Positions 10,252-20,968 of a stretch of DNA of 56,459 nucleotides are shown piece after piece (position 1 is the first letter of the stretch; each line of letters starts with the position of its first letter). The stretch covers positions 1-56,459 of the forward strand of contig JAAUSQ010000002.1 in assembly GCA_012033195.1 (NCBI GenBank). The letters run 5' to 3'. The notes under the pieces are model-generated. The model was given only the letters and a program-made list of their open reading frames with translations. It was not told the DNA's origin and ran no database searches. Made by a program: the position numbers and the translations under genes. The stretch comes from Chloroflexaceae bacterium (GTDB lineage: Bacteria > Chloroflexota > Chloroflexia > Chloroflexales > Chloroflexaceae).

Positions 10252-11339
10252 GATATGCCTCGCAGGTGTGGCGAAGTGCCATTGCCAAGCAGTGCAGAGG
10301 CCGCCGCCATAACCGTAGCGGGCGAAATATCCAGGCACTCTTGCTGATAGGGACAGGTAAACAGATAACACGGACTGCACCAAGTTGGCCGGGTGAGCAG
10401 GCGCGTCGGTGTGTGGCGTGGCTGCCACTGTACCGCCAGTTCGGTGCCCGCAAAGAGCACCACCTGGGGGGTACGGGTTGCATCGGCAATATGCATAGTG
10501 GCGGTGTTGTTGGTCAGGAGCAATTGCGCCTCATCAATCAGCGCGGCCAGTTCGGGCAGGGTGGTCTGCCCGACCATATCAAACGCAGTCGAGCCAATCG
10601 CTTCGAGCAGGGCCGCACTCTGTTCGCGGTCTTTTTCGGTGCCTACCACAACCACTGGCAGCCCCGTTGCCGCACCAAGCAGGCGGGCGGCTTTGGCAAA
10701 GCGGGAGCTATTGTAAGTACGGGCCGCGCAGCTTGTCCACGGGTTGAGCACCGCATATGGTGCATCGGGCGTGATGCCATACGTCCAGCGCTTGCTAGCG
10801 AGACTCTGGCGGGCCGCTTCGGGAATGCTAATCGTGAGGCTGCGGTCATCGACGGGGCAGCCAAGCGCCTCCACCAATCGCAGGTTGCGCTCCACCTGAT
10901 GCAGTTCGTCGGGCGGTGCCGCAAGCTCAATATCGAGCAATGCGCCGGCGGTCTCCTTCGATTGCCCAATACAGAGCGGAATATCTGCCAGCTTGCAGAC
11001 CACCGCCGCCGGGTGGGGCGATTGACTAAAGCTCGTGAAGATGATGGCAGCATCAAACTGCCCCGCCCGCAGCGTCTCGATCAGGTGCCACTCACGCGCT
11101 GGGTCAAACGGCAAGCTGCCCATGTCTTGCCAGAGCACACGCCACGTCAGCACAGCATCCACCCACGGCAACAACGCGGCAGCCTGCGAACCAGCCGGGC
11201 TTGCCATCAGCGTCAGGTGCGTATGGGGCAGTGCCGCTTTGATCGCCCGCAGTGCAGGGCCAGTCATCAGGACATCCCCAATATTGTCCAGGCGCATCAC
11301 CAGAATACGCCGCAGGTTGTGAAGCTGTATGCGTTTCAT
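10248..11339 (-). CDS. Glycosyltransferase family 9 (heptosyltransferase-like)
   Basis: ILVMRLDNIGDVLMTGPALRAIKAALPHTHLTLM; LLTNNTATMHIADATRTPQVVLFAGTE. Confidence 0.85.
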   Translation of the reverse strand: MKRIQLHNLRRILVMRLDNIGDVLMTGPALRAIKAALPHTHLTLMASPAGSQAAALLPWVDAVLTWRVLWQDMGSLPFDPAREWHLIETLRAGQFDAAIIFTSFSQSPHPAAVVCKLADIPLCIGQSKETAGALLDIELAAPPDELHQVERNLRLVEALGCPVDDRSLTISIPEAARQSLASKRWTYGITPDAPYAVLNPWTSCAARTYNSSRFAKAARLLGAATGLPVVVVGTEKDREQSAALLEAIGSTAFDMVGQTTLPELAALIDEAQLLLTNNTATMHIADATRTPQVVLFAGTELAVQWQPRHTPTRLLTRPTWCSPCYLFTCPYQQECLDISPATVMAAASALLGNGTSPHLRGIS

Positions 11340-12316
11340 AACATTTGTCGGACGGCCTGAAGCACCGCCGTTGGCGGGATATCTTCTAGGCAGGTGTGCC
11401 ACATCGCAAGCGGACAAGTGCTTGCGTACCAGCAGGTCTGCTCAGTAAAATTGGCAATGTTGCGCTCTGGACAAGCGGTGTAACCCTGGAGATTGATATG
11501 TGGTGCAGGGTGCCCATAGCGCTCGTACCACGACGGGCCAAACAGTGTGATTGTTGGCACAGCGAGGGCCGCTGCAATATGGGCAATGCCTGTATCGGGA
11601 GCTACTACCAGATCGGCAAAGCTCAGTGCTGCCGCCAGGTTGTGCAAGTCGCCACGCGGCCACACCTGCGCGGTGCTGTCCAGTGCTGCCACCAGCATAA
11701 TGGTCTGCTCAGGGTCGTTGCCCATCGGTACCACAATATGGGCCTGATAGCGCTGCTGCAACGCCCGCCCCAGTTCAATATACGAACGCATCGGCCAGCG
11801 CTTGATTGCCATACCCGCATCGGGCACCAGAAACACCAGCGGCCTGGCTGGTGGCAGATGCACCCGCGCCTGCTGCCGTTCTTGTTCGGAAAGGTACAGG
11901 CGGGCCGGGGCGATACTCTGCGGCGTGATCAGGTCTTCCGCCTGTAAGATCTGCAAAAACCGATCTGCTACCCGCTGATCAGGTGGCGGCGAACGCCAGA
12001 GATTGGTCACGGTGCGGACCGTGCGTTGCTGCGCGATCAGCTCAGGAATGCCGCTATGATTGGTGGTCGAAACAATCAAATCGAATGAGCGGCGGGCCAG
12101 CACAGCGGCAACCGTGGCATGGGCGCTGTGGCGGTCGGCAATAATAATGTCATATACATGCGGGTCATCACACAGCAGCATTCCACCCGGTGCATACGTC
12201 AGTACCCGGAGCTGCGCCTGCGGATGCGAACGGGCCAGCGATTGGATCGCGGGTAGCGCCAGTAACAGATCACCAATGCCGCCGAGTAGTTCAATAAACA
12301 GAATTGACTGGATCAT
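11336..12316 (-). CDS. Glycosyltransferase family 9 (heptosyltransferase-like)
   Basis: ILFIELLGGIGDLLLALPAIQSLARSHPQAQLRVLTY; VVAPDTGIAHIAAALAVPTITLFGPS. Confidence 0.85.
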   Translation of the reverse strand: MIQSILFIELLGGIGDLLLALPAIQSLARSHPQAQLRVLTYAPGGMLLCDDPHVYDIIIADRHSAHATVAAVLARRSFDLIVSTTNHSGIPELIAQQRTVRTVTNLWRSPPPDQRVADRFLQILQAEDLITPQSIAPARLYLSEQERQQARVHLPPARPLVFLVPDAGMAIKRWPMRSYIELGRALQQRYQAHIVVPMGNDPEQTIMLVAALDSTAQVWPRGDLHNLAAALSFADLVVAPDTGIAHIAAALAVPTITLFGPSWYERYGHPAPHINLQGYTACPERNIANFTEQTCWYASTCPLAMWHTCLEDIPPTAVLQAVRQML

Positions 12317-13149
12317 CGCGCTACCTCCCGCGCATGGGGCGCATCAAGGCTGAGCGTTGTTGGGGCATCAACGCGACGGTTTTCAATCGTTGTCGGTAGT
12401 TCCAGGTGATACACCCCCGATGGAAGCAGGCCACAGCCGCCATACCTTGCCATCAGGCGCACCTGTACCAGTACATCTTCGCCGCTATGGTCGGGCGGCA
12501 GGTCGCGCCAAAACTGATAACCGCCGATTGCGTGGAGCTTTGCTGCATCGTATAACACACAGGCCGCTACCCACGCCACCCGATAGGGACGCTGCGTGGC
12601 GGCAGTCAGGCCAAGTTGCTGCTGCACATGGTAGAGATTGGCGGCATTGTGGAGCTTGTAGCGCTCCCATTGCGGTGTATCGGGGCGTACGGTTTCGGGT
12701 TGCACCGGGCCATCCCAGAACTCAATGTGCTGCTCGTGCGGGCGCACATCGTCGCGGTAGCTCAGGCCAATTGGCCCACACCCCACAAAGCCGCATTGTT
12801 CGCGCTGCATAACATCCCATAGCCGCCCTACAATGTCCGGCTCAAGCAGCAGATCGTTATCAAGATAGAGCACATATGGCGCACTGGACTGCTCCAGCAA
12901 AAACTGGCGCTGCTGCGCGATGCCACGGCGCGGCAGGTTCTTATGAACCTGTACGGTATGCCCGTGCGCCTCCAGCACCCGAATCAGCGTTTGCACTTCG
13001 GCCCCAGCGGTCGGGTCGTCCTGCTCGGTCTGGTCGGAGATAATCACCCGAAAGTCACGATACGTCTGAGCACAGAGACCTGCCAGCGTCACCGCCAGTG
13101 CAGCAGGGCGGCGATACGTTGGAATGAGAATATCAATCGCCGCCCTCAT
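12313..13149 (-). CDS. Glycosyltransferase family 2
   Basis: IDILIPTYRRPAALAVTLAGLCAQTYRDFRVIISDQ; YVLYLDNDLLLEPDIVGRL. Confidence 0.85.
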   Translation of the reverse strand: MRAAIDILIPTYRRPAALAVTLAGLCAQTYRDFRVIISDQTEQDDPTAGAEVQTLIRVLEAHGHTVQVHKNLPRRGIAQQRQFLLEQSSAPYVLYLDNDLLLEPDIVGRLWDVMQREQCGFVGCGPIGLSYRDDVRPHEQHIEFWDGPVQPETVRPDTPQWERYKLHNAANLYHVQQQLGLTAATQRPYRVAWVAACVLYDAAKLHAIGGYQFWRDLPPDHSGEDVLVQVRLMARYGGCGLLPSGVYHLELPTTIENRRVDAPTTLSLDAPHAREVAR

Positions 13150-14269
13150 GCCAGCACCTCCGCAGGGAACATGGTGGATGCGGGCACGCCTGTCAGCAAA
13201 TCGTGGGCCGCATCCACTACCGCCGCCGGTTCGACCAACCGCAAGCAATGGTGATGCCCTGCCGGACAGATCGACTTGTAGCAGTATTTGCAGGGCACAT
13301 CGTGGAACAATACCCGCTGCGGTGTCTGCCAGGGGGTGTGTTGCGGGTTGGTCAGCGCATAGAGCACCACAACAGGGGTTCCCAGGGCGGCGGCAATATG
13401 GACGGTGCCCGTGTTGTTGGCGATCAGCAGCGGAGCCTGTTCAATCAGCGCTGCCAGTTCGCCCAAGTCGAGCCGCCCCACCAGCGAGCACGATGGTGCA
13501 TGCATCTGCGCCTGCAAAGCGGCAACCAGTTCGGCCTCTGGTGCAGTGCCAGTAAACACAATCTGTATGTTATCACCGACAAGTTGCTGTGCCACGGCTG
13601 CCATATGTTCTACCGGGTAGCGCCGCGAAGAGGCCGTGGCACCGGGATGCAGCACTACCCATGGCCGGGTCGGGTCGATGCCGTGGGTATTCAGCAGTGG
13701 CGGTATATGCTGGCGTGCGGCAGGCGGCACCCGCAGCGAGAGCCGTTCGTTGCTGGTCGTGCAGCCAATCGCCGCCACCAGATCAAGCTGGCGGCGTACC
13801 TCGTGCCGAATACCCTCTGCGGCTCGGTTTCGTGTATCCAGTCGCTCAGAAGCTGGTACGGGTTCTCGCGGCAGTGGGCGAGCCGCAGCGGAATATCGGC
13901 CATATAACACAGCAGCGCGGTGGGGAGCGGGTTCTGGCTGTAAACAGTAAAGATAATCGCTGCATCGAAGCGCCGCGCCCGCAACCGCTCGATCATCGCG
14001 TAATCGGGGCGGCTGTCGCTGCGTGGCGTGGTCGCCTTGAGCCATGGCGCATCATACACCAGTACATCGTCTATTTCGGGCACTAGCGCCGCAATACCCG
14101 CGCCCGCCGCCGATGTCAGCAGGGTGAGCCGCGTTGTGGGCAGGCTCTCACGCAGCGCACGCAGGGCTGGCGTTGTCATCAACACATCGCCCATGGCATC
14201 GAGGCGCACACACAGGATATTCTGTACGGTGTTCCAGTCTGTCACATTAGCCCCCAACATACTTTTCAC
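13146..14269 (-). CDS. Glycosyltransferase family 9, split by a frameshift near 13816
   Basis: ORF 13691-14269 (ILCVRLDAMGDVLMTTPALRALRESLP) joins ORF 13146-14045 (EGIRHEVRRQLDLVAAIG...LLIANNTGTVHIAAALGTPVVVLYALTNP). Confidence 0.8.
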
Positions 14270-15737
14270 GCAAGGTCGTTGCTGCGTCCATCTGAATCCG
14301 TTCGATCACACTTGTCGTGGAACGGTCGGTAAGGTAGGGCAGAATATGCACCGTGCCACCATAACGCTCGACGTGGGCGGCTTCGGGCAACTGCTCGCGG
14401 GTGTAGTCGCCCCCTTTTACAAACACATCGGGGCGCACCTGCTCGATCAGGTCAATCGGGGTGTCTTCGCTGAAGTCTACAATGTTATCAACACAACTGA
14501 GCGCTGCCAGCACCTGCACCCGATCTTCAAGCGGATTGATCGGGCGATTCGGGCCTTTCAAGCGCTGTACACTTTCGTCGGTGTTGATGCCCACAATCAG
14601 CACATCCCCTAACGCCTTCGCCTGACTCAGGAAGGTGACGTGCCCCCGGTGCAAAATATCAAAGCAGCCATTTGTGAACACAATGCGATGTCGTCGCCCG
14701 CGATACAGTGCTAGCCGCCCCGTCAGGGTGCGACGGTCGCTTATGTAAATATCAACCGGGGTGATGTGTCCCATCAGTTCGGTGAGCGTACAGACAGCCG
14801 TGTTCTCCTGTTGAATAACGATGCTCGCAGCAGCAGAAGCAATCTCGGCGGCGGCAGGTGTGCTGGCTCCCGCTGCCAAGGCCAGTGTTAGCGCACTGAC
14901 AAACGTATCACCCGCGCCCGATGGGTGGGCTTTGGTGGCACGGCGGGCATAGGTACGATAGACGGGCTTCTGCTGCTCGAAGATCAGCGCCCCATCACTA
15001 TCGAGTGTGACAGCCGCTATCTGTGCGCCCGTCAGTTCGAGCGTGGCAGCCCCGTGCAGATACAGTTGCTCCAGTCGCGCCTCATCCAGCGCAGGCAGGC
15101 CCAGCAGCCTGACCGTTTCGGCATAGTTGGGCTTGACGACTGTAGCACCCACCGCACGATAGGCGGGCAGGTTGTGGCTATCCAGCACCAGCAGGCGCGG
15201 GGCCTGTTCTTGCCGCTGCCCGATAGCCTGAATGATACGCGGCGTCAGGATGCCATAACAATAGTCTGAGACAATCACCGCATCGCACCAGCGCCACAAT
15301 TCGCACAGCCGATCTATCAATGCTCGCTCGGTCACTTCATCAACGGCATTGGTGCTGCCTTGATCGAAACGCACCAGCAACTGCGATGCGGCCATCACAC
15401 GATGTTTGGCAAGCGTGCGGCGGGCACTCCGCACCAGCAGATGATCGGGTGCAATGCCCCTGGCAGCGATGGCGGCCCGCAGCCGTGCGCCTTCGTCATC
15501 GTCGCCAATCACCGAGAGCAGCGCCACATGTGCGCCCATGCTGTGAATATTGGCCGCAGTATTGGCCGCACCGCCCGGTACATCGCTGTGTGTCTGTACA
15601 TCAACAACGGGTACGGGTGCTTCTGAGCAGAGCCGCCCGGCAGCCCCCGCCAGGTAGCTATCCAGAATGGCTTCACCGATCACCAGCACGCGCAGGTTGG
15701 GAAACAGTTCGAGAACATGGCTGCTGTGGGTGTTCAC
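14247..15737 (-). CDS. hldE: Bifunctional D-glycero-beta-D-manno-heptose-7-phosphate kinase / heptose-1-phosphate adenylyltransferase
   Basis: pfkB-type kinase (LVIGEAILDSY, AHPSGAGDTFVSALTLALAAG) fused to a nucleotidyltransferase (RIVFTNGCFDILHRGHVTFL, GINTDESVQRLKGPNRPI). Confidence 0.88.
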   Translation of the reverse strand: MNTHSSHVLELFPNLRVLVIGEAILDSYLAGAAGRLCSEAPVPVVDVQTHSDVPGGAANTAANIHSMGAHVALLSVIGDDDEGARLRAAIAARGIAPDHLLVRSARRTLAKHRVMAASQLLVRFDQGSTNAVDEVTERALIDRLCELWRWCDAVIVSDYCYGILTPRIIQAIGQRQEQAPRLLVLDSHNLPAYRAVGATVVKPNYAETVRLLGLPALDEARLEQLYLHGAATLELTGAQIAAVTLDSDGALIFEQQKPVYRTYARRATKAHPSGAGDTFVSALTLALAAGASTPAAAEIASAAASIVIQQENTAVCTLTELMGHITPVDIYISDRRTLTGRLALYRGRRHRIVFTNGCFDILHRGHVTFLSQAKALGDVLIVGINTDESVQRLKGPNRPINPLEDRVQVLAALSCVDNIVDFSEDTPIDLIEQVRPDVFVKGGDYTREQLPEAAHVERYGGTVHILPYLTDRSTTSVIERIQMDAATTLREKYVGG

Positions 15738-16345
15738 ATCAGTACCTCCTGAAAGAGCGCCGCTGGTGCCCGTCGTATGGGTCGGTAGGCATCCGTCGCC
15801 AGAATAACATCGGCGGCTGCGGCAAGGTCGCGTACCATTATATGCGGCTTGCGGAGGGGGCCGAAGACCCATTCTGTTTCGCCGCCGTTGTTCACCAGCA
15901 TCGTTTTACAGGCTGCACGGTGCCCTGCCTCAACATCATCGAGAATATCGCCAATCATCCACGACTGCCCCAGGTCGATTTGGTGGTCGCGGGCCGCCTG
16001 CAACAGCATGCCCGGTGCCGGCTTGCGGCAATTGCAGATGGTGGTATACGCTGCGACCCGGCCCGCCGGATGATGCGGGCAGTAGGAGAAACCATCCAGC
16101 ACAACACCTATGGCGGAGAACTGGCTGGCAAGCCACTGCTGCACACCTGCCAGGGCCGCTTCAGCGAAGTAGCCCCGCGCCACGCCCGACTGGTTTGAGA
16201 TGATAAACAGTCGATAACCAGCGGTGTACAGTGCCACCAGTGCAGCGGCGGCTCCTGGCATAAACCGAATAAGCGATGGATCGACGTTGTAGGGCAGGTT
16301 CTCGATCAAGGTACCGTCTTTGTCAAAGAAGATTGCTCGCTGCAT
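15734..16345 (-). CDS. gmhB: D-glycero-beta-D-manno-heptose 1,7-bisphosphate 7-phosphatase-like HAD phosphatase
   Basis: AIFFDKDGTLIENLPYN, IISNQSGVARGYF, CPHHPAG...ICNCRKPAPGML zinc-loop motif, MIGDILDDVEAG. Confidence 0.85.
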   Translation of the reverse strand: MQRAIFFDKDGTLIENLPYNVDPSLIRFMPGAAAALVALYTAGYRLFIISNQSGVARGYFAEAALAGVQQWLASQFSAIGVVLDGFSYCPHHPAGRVAAYTTICNCRKPAPGMLLQAARDHQIDLGQSWMIGDILDDVEAGHRAACKTMLVNNGGETEWVFGPLRKPHIMVRDLAAAADVILATDAYRPIRRAPAALFQEVLM

Positions 16346-16402
16346 TGTTGAATAGTTCCCTCTCGATGCACTATAGTTGCTATTGCCGTATCAAGCTCGT
16401 CA

Positions 16403-17128
16403 TCAGGGCCACGACGTTTCACGCATGGGCAGGACCATAATTTCGGGTATGACTGTTTCGGCGGGCTGCATCAGCACAAAGCGCACCGTCGCGGCAACAT
16501 TGCGCGGATCTTGTAGCGTTTCAATATCGATATCCGGGAAGCGGTCGAGCAGAAACGGTGTCCGCATGCCGCCCGCAATCACGGCAGTTACCTTTACTCC
16601 GTGCGGGCGCGCCTCGGTGTGCAGGGCGTGGCTGAGGCCCAGCAAGCCCCACTTGCTGGCATGATAGGCGGCGGCGTTGGGCCATGCACGCTTGGCAGCG
16701 GTCGAGACAATATTGATGATATGCCCTTCGCCGCGTTCGCGCATTGCGCCCATCACATGCTTTGCCATCAGGAAGGGGGCGCGCAGGTTCACCGCCATCA
16801 CCCGATCCCAGTCATCAACCGCCAGTTCTTCCACTGAGATAGTGACATCAACCCCGGCATTGTTGACCAGTACATCGATCCGTTCGTAGCGGTGCAACAC
16901 CTCGGCAACAGCGGCGCGGGTCTGTTCGGCATTGGTTACATCCAGATGCAGGCCCGATGCACGGCCCCCGGCGTTGATCACCTCGTTCATTACCTGCTCA
17001 ATCAGGTCTTCGCGGATATCGGCAATCAGTACGGTCATCCCAGCCGCCGCCAGGTCCTGGACAATCGCTGCACCCAGGCCGCGTCCGCCACCCGTGACCA
17101 GCGCAATCTTTCCTTCGAGTGTTATCAT
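16403..17128 (-). CDS. SDR family oxidoreductase
   Basis: GKIALVTGGGRGLGAAIV (TGxxxGxG), NNAGVD, YHASKWGLLG (YxxxK). Confidence 0.85.
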   Translation of the reverse strand: MITLEGKIALVTGGGRGLGAAIVQDLAAAGMTVLIADIREDLIEQVMNEVINAGGRASGLHLDVTNAEQTRAAVAEVLHRYERIDVLVNNAGVDVTISVEELAVDDWDRVMAVNLRAPFLMAKHVMGAMRERGEGHIINIVSTAAKRAWPNAAAYHASKWGLLGLSHALHTEARPHGVKVTAVIAGGMRTPFLLDRFPDIDIETLQDPRNVAATVRFVLMQPAETVIPEIMVLPMRETSWP

Positions 17129-17155
17129 TATGTGTTACTCCTTGTTGATGCTGAA

Positions 17156-18475
17156 CTATTCTGCTGACACCAACGGCTGCCCATGCGAGAACGGGTAGCG
17201 CACAGTGTGGTTGCCGTTTGGAATGCGGATTGTGCTACTGTTTATGATTGATTCATACAGATCGGCAATGGCCGCCGCGACATGCTGCCATGTGAAGTCG
17301 TGCCGCACCCGCAACAGTGCTTGCTGTCCAAGCCGTTGCAGAGTGGCTGGTTCATCATAAAGCCGTAGCAGGTAGCTTGCCAGGGCTGCCGGATTGCGCG
17401 GCGGTATCAGATAGCCCGTTTCGCCGTGGCGCACCGTGTACTGGATACCGCCGACCCTGGCCCCGATCACCGGGGTTGCACAGGCCATTGCTTCCAGCGG
17501 TGTGATGCCAAACGGCTCGTACCAGGGCAGCGTCACAAAAACATCGGCGGCGTTGTAGTAGTACTTCAACACATCGCGCCCGCGCTTGCCCGTAAACGTC
17601 ACCTGCTCGGCAATGCCTTCGGCCTGGGCAAGCTCCTGCAATCGCCCGATCTCAGGTGTACGCTGCGGGTCGGGGTGTTCGCTGTCGCCCCCCACCATCA
17701 GCAGGCGGGCACGCGCACCACGCGCCGCCACAAAGCGGGCAAAGCCCTGCACTACCGTATCAATGCCTTTGCGGGGCACCATCCGGCCCAGTTGCAATAC
17801 TGTCCACTCGTCCTGATCAAGGCCAATCATTTCGCGGGCCATCTCTTGGGGAAGCGGCTCAAACTCGTTCTGGTCGAAACCACAGGGAATAATGCGGATA
17901 CGGTCCCGGTCAACGTGATACAGGTTTACCAAGTCGGCGTAATCCTGGGGACACTCAGCAATGATGGTATTGGCCTCGTGCATTACCTGCTGCTCAAGCT
18001 GTTCGCGTATAGTCGGGAACTGATCGGCGGCTCCCTGATGCAGACGGCGCACCTTGCCCAGCGCATGAAAGGTGATAACAAACGGTGTGCCAAGCGTCTG
18101 CTTGATACGGGCAGCCACCAACCCCGACATCCAGAAATGGGCGTGGAGCAGGTCGTAGGGCACCCGTCGGCTGGTACAGAAGCACAAGATGTTGCTGGTG
18201 AAATCGTCCATCAGCGGTAACAATTCTTCTTTGCGTACCGGGCCAGGCGGCCCTGCGTCGATATGGATCACACGCACATCTGGCAACCACTGTATGACAG
18301 CGGGCAGGTGCGGGTTGTCGCGGCGGGTGAAAATATCCAGGCGGTAGCCACGCTGTGCAAGATGGCGGGCCACCTGCGCTACATAAATATTTTGCCCGCC
18401 GCTATCGGTGCCACCCGGTTCGGCAAGCGGCGATGCGTGTTCGCTAATAACCGCAATGTTTTGTTTCATAGTCAA
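17156..18475 (-). CDS. Glycosyltransferase family 4
   Basis: PLAEPGGTDSGGQNIYVAQVARHLAQRGYRLDIFTRRD; RMVPRKGIDTVVQGFARF; PWYEPFGITPLEAMACATPVIG. Confidence 0.88.
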   Translation of the reverse strand: MTMKQNIAVISEHASPLAEPGGTDSGGQNIYVAQVARHLAQRGYRLDIFTRRDNPHLPAVIQWLPDVRVIHIDAGPPGPVRKEELLPLMDDFTSNILCFCTSRRVPYDLLHAHFWMSGLVAARIKQTLGTPFVITFHALGKVRRLHQGAADQFPTIREQLEQQVMHEANTIIAECPQDYADLVNLYHVDRDRIRIIPCGFDQNEFEPLPQEMAREMIGLDQDEWTVLQLGRMVPRKGIDTVVQGFARFVAARGARARLLMVGGDSEHPDPQRTPEIGRLQELAQAEGIAEQVTFTGKRGRDVLKYYYNAADVFVTLPWYEPFGITPLEAMACATPVIGARVGGIQYTVRHGETGYLIPPRNPAALASYLLRLYDEPATLQRLGQQALLRVRHDFTWQHVAAAIADLYESIINSSTIRIPNGNHTVRYPFSHGQPLVSAE

Positions 18476-18523
18476 CTTTCTAGAGCCAGAATCTCATTTT
18501 TATTTCCAGGTTTTTGTTGTGCC

Positions 18524-19474
18524 TCATCCACACACAGCGCTGAATATCCTGTCCCAATCGTGGACAAAGCGCTCGATACCGAACCGTTCGCGGGCATAAC
18601 GGGCAGCATGCACACTCAGTGCACGGGCTTCGACAGGGTCTTCGATCAGGCGTTGCATATGCCGCACTAGGGTGCCGAGGTTAGTATCAACAAAGCCATT
18701 GACCCCATTCTGCACCACAGTTGCCATTTCGGTGGTTGCCAACCCGATAATCGGCAGACCTACCATCATGGCCTCGCAGACTGCAAGGCCCAGGCTGGTA
18801 TACCGGATAGGGTTGAAAAAGAAGCGGTAACGCGCAGCAACGGCGGGCAGGTCGCGGTGGGGGATTTCGCCCACGCCGCCAAGCTCTGCCGCACACATCC
18901 CCACCAGATCAAGTGGGACCGTGTGGCGGGCGCAATCAAACACATCGCGCCCCAGTCGCCGCCCACGCCGCGCCAACCCATTCACAATAGTGATACCCTT
19001 TTCGATCTCACCGCTATAGTGCACATCTGCCGGAATGGTGACACCATGCTCGATGACACGTGAAGGGGTGCGCCCGCTGTCCCACATCAACTGATTAAAG
19101 TGCGTGACATGCACCAGCAGCACCGCTGGGTCATCAACAACATGGCGGGTGTCGGTGGGTGTGTCGCGGGGCGGGTCGTGCTCCAGGAAGATACGCGGCA
19201 ATCGGCGCTGCTGGTCGCTCAGGATCTCGTACTGGTCAGTGGTGTAGTTTTTGTGCGACTGAAAAAGAATACAGTCAAATGCAGTGCGGTGTACGTCGTC
19301 TGCGGGAATATCCCGAACATTGTCGGGCCAGTCGAAGCCGGCAAGCCGTCCGCCATACCCTTCTGGTTTCCCTGGCTTTGTCGGTAGATAAAATGTATGT
19401 GGCACGTGTGCCAGGTAGGATAGATAGCTACCGTGGATGTGCCACGTCAGGACGCGCAGCGGGCGCTTCGCCAT
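18524..19474 (-). CDS. Glycosyltransferase (GT4-like)
   Basis: [68 protein letters not shown]. Confidence 0.75.
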   Translation of the reverse strand: MAKRPLRVLTWHIHGSYLSYLAHVPHTFYLPTKPGKPEGYGGRLAGFDWPDNVRDIPADDVHRTAFDCILFQSHKNYTTDQYEILSDQQRRLPRIFLEHDPPRDTPTDTRHVVDDPAVLLVHVTHFNQLMWDSGRTPSRVIEHGVTIPADVHYSGEIEKGITIVNGLARRGRRLGRDVFDCARHTVPLDLVGMCAAELGGVGEIPHRDLPAVAARYRFFFNPIRYTSLGLAVCEAMMVGLPIIGLATTEMATVVQNGVNGFVDTNLGTLVRHMQRLIEDPVEARALSVHAARYARERFGIERFVHDWDRIFSAVCG

Positions 19475-19917
19475 AGTCGGGTTGTTCCTCCGTGTTGTCT
19501 GTAGTGTTGCCCAATAGGCCCAGTGTGTGCAGCAGCGGTATAAAGCGCTGCGATGGCTGTGTATTGATGGGCGGCTTTTGCCAAATCGAGAGTACCCCCG
19601 CCGCCAAACTCGGCAGAAAGGCCAACCCGCACCGGAATGCCTGCCAGATAACAGAGATAGGCCAGCGCATACGGCGAGCGCCCTGCACCGGTCAGGATCA
19701 GCGCAATATCAAAATATTCCTGCCGAACCTGCCCCAGCGTAGCCTGCAAGTCGCTGGCGTTACTACCCGCCCCCGCCAGCGCCACAAAGTAAAAATGCGC
19801 TTGCGGCAACTTGTAGAGCAGTGCATGGAGCACCGGCTCGATGGCAGGGCTACACCAGTCCGGGTCTTCCCAGATGATCAGCACGCATGTTATGCGCGAC
19901 CAGTCAAGCTGCGACAT
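19428..19917 (-). CDS. Short GT9-like protein (N-terminal-domain-like only), frame break near 19595-19599
   Basis: ORF 19447-19917 ([29 protein letters not shown]) joins ORF 19428-19688 ([29 protein letters not shown]). Confidence 0.55.
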
Positions 19918-20968
19918 AGGTATCCTTCTGGGCTAACAGGTCGTCCACGTGGCCCAGCACGGCTTCCTGTTCAATCGCCCTGCGATACATAGTTAGTGGT
20001 TCGTGGGGGGCCGCTGCAACCACCACGCGGTGCCGCTGCTGGTCGAGTGGTGCCCAGCGCCCCGGCTCGGAAACGGTGAACAGTACCACACTCGGCACAC
20101 GCAGGGCGGCTGCCAGATGTGATATGCCCGTGTCGTTGCAGATGAGCAGGCGGGCGTGGCGCAGCAGCACGGCAAGGCTGCCCAGGCTGGTCTGTCCGGC
20201 GAGGTTCAACACGTGGTTGCCCGTGGCGTGGGCAATCGCTGCGGCATCGTTCATATTCGGCGGCGCTACCGGTTAGCACCACATACATACCATAGCGGGC
20301 AAGCTGACGGGTTACGGCTATAAACGACTTCAGGGCCAGCGCCGCCCCACAGCACTGGCTCCAGCATGCACGCAGATGTAGGTACCCGGTGTCAGCAGGG
20401 CGGCTGCGGGCAGTGCAGCGCAGGCCTGCCGATCAGCATCGTTCAGCGGAAATTCCAGATCATCGCCCTGCGGCGGTATGCCGAGCACTTCTAGCAAATG
20501 CAGCCAGCGCCAGATCTCCGGGGCGTGTGTCGGGTAAGGCAGGAAGAGCTTGTTATCCGGGCAATACTGACCGGGCAGGTAGCACCCGGCGGTGTGCGTG
20601 GCTCCGAGCAGTACGGTGAATATATTGCTGTATATGCCGCTGCCATGCATCTGAATGGCAAGGTCGAAGCGAGGGGTGCAGGCTGCTTCTAAAAACGAGA
20701 CAAACTGTTCCGGACGGGGATCGAATTCCAGGCCAGGAAAGCCGGGGAACTCTAGCAACTCATCGAGATAGTGGGGAAAGCGCTCAAGCAACACCTGTGC
20801 ACCGGGCATACCCACCAGCGATACTGTGGCATTGGGCAGCGCCGCACGCACCGCTCGTAGTGTGGGCACCGCACACAGCATATCGCCCAGGCCAGGTAAG
20901 GCGCGGACAAGTACGACCCGTTGTATTGAATGAAGTTGTAAGGCGGCAGCGGTCATAGTTGCTCCCAC
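19904..20968 (-). CDS. Glycosyltransferase family 9, split by frameshifts near 20345 and 20255
   Basis: ORF 20330-20968 ([28 protein letters not shown]), then [28 protein letters not shown], then ORF 19904-20254 ([29 protein letters not shown]). Confidence 0.75.
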
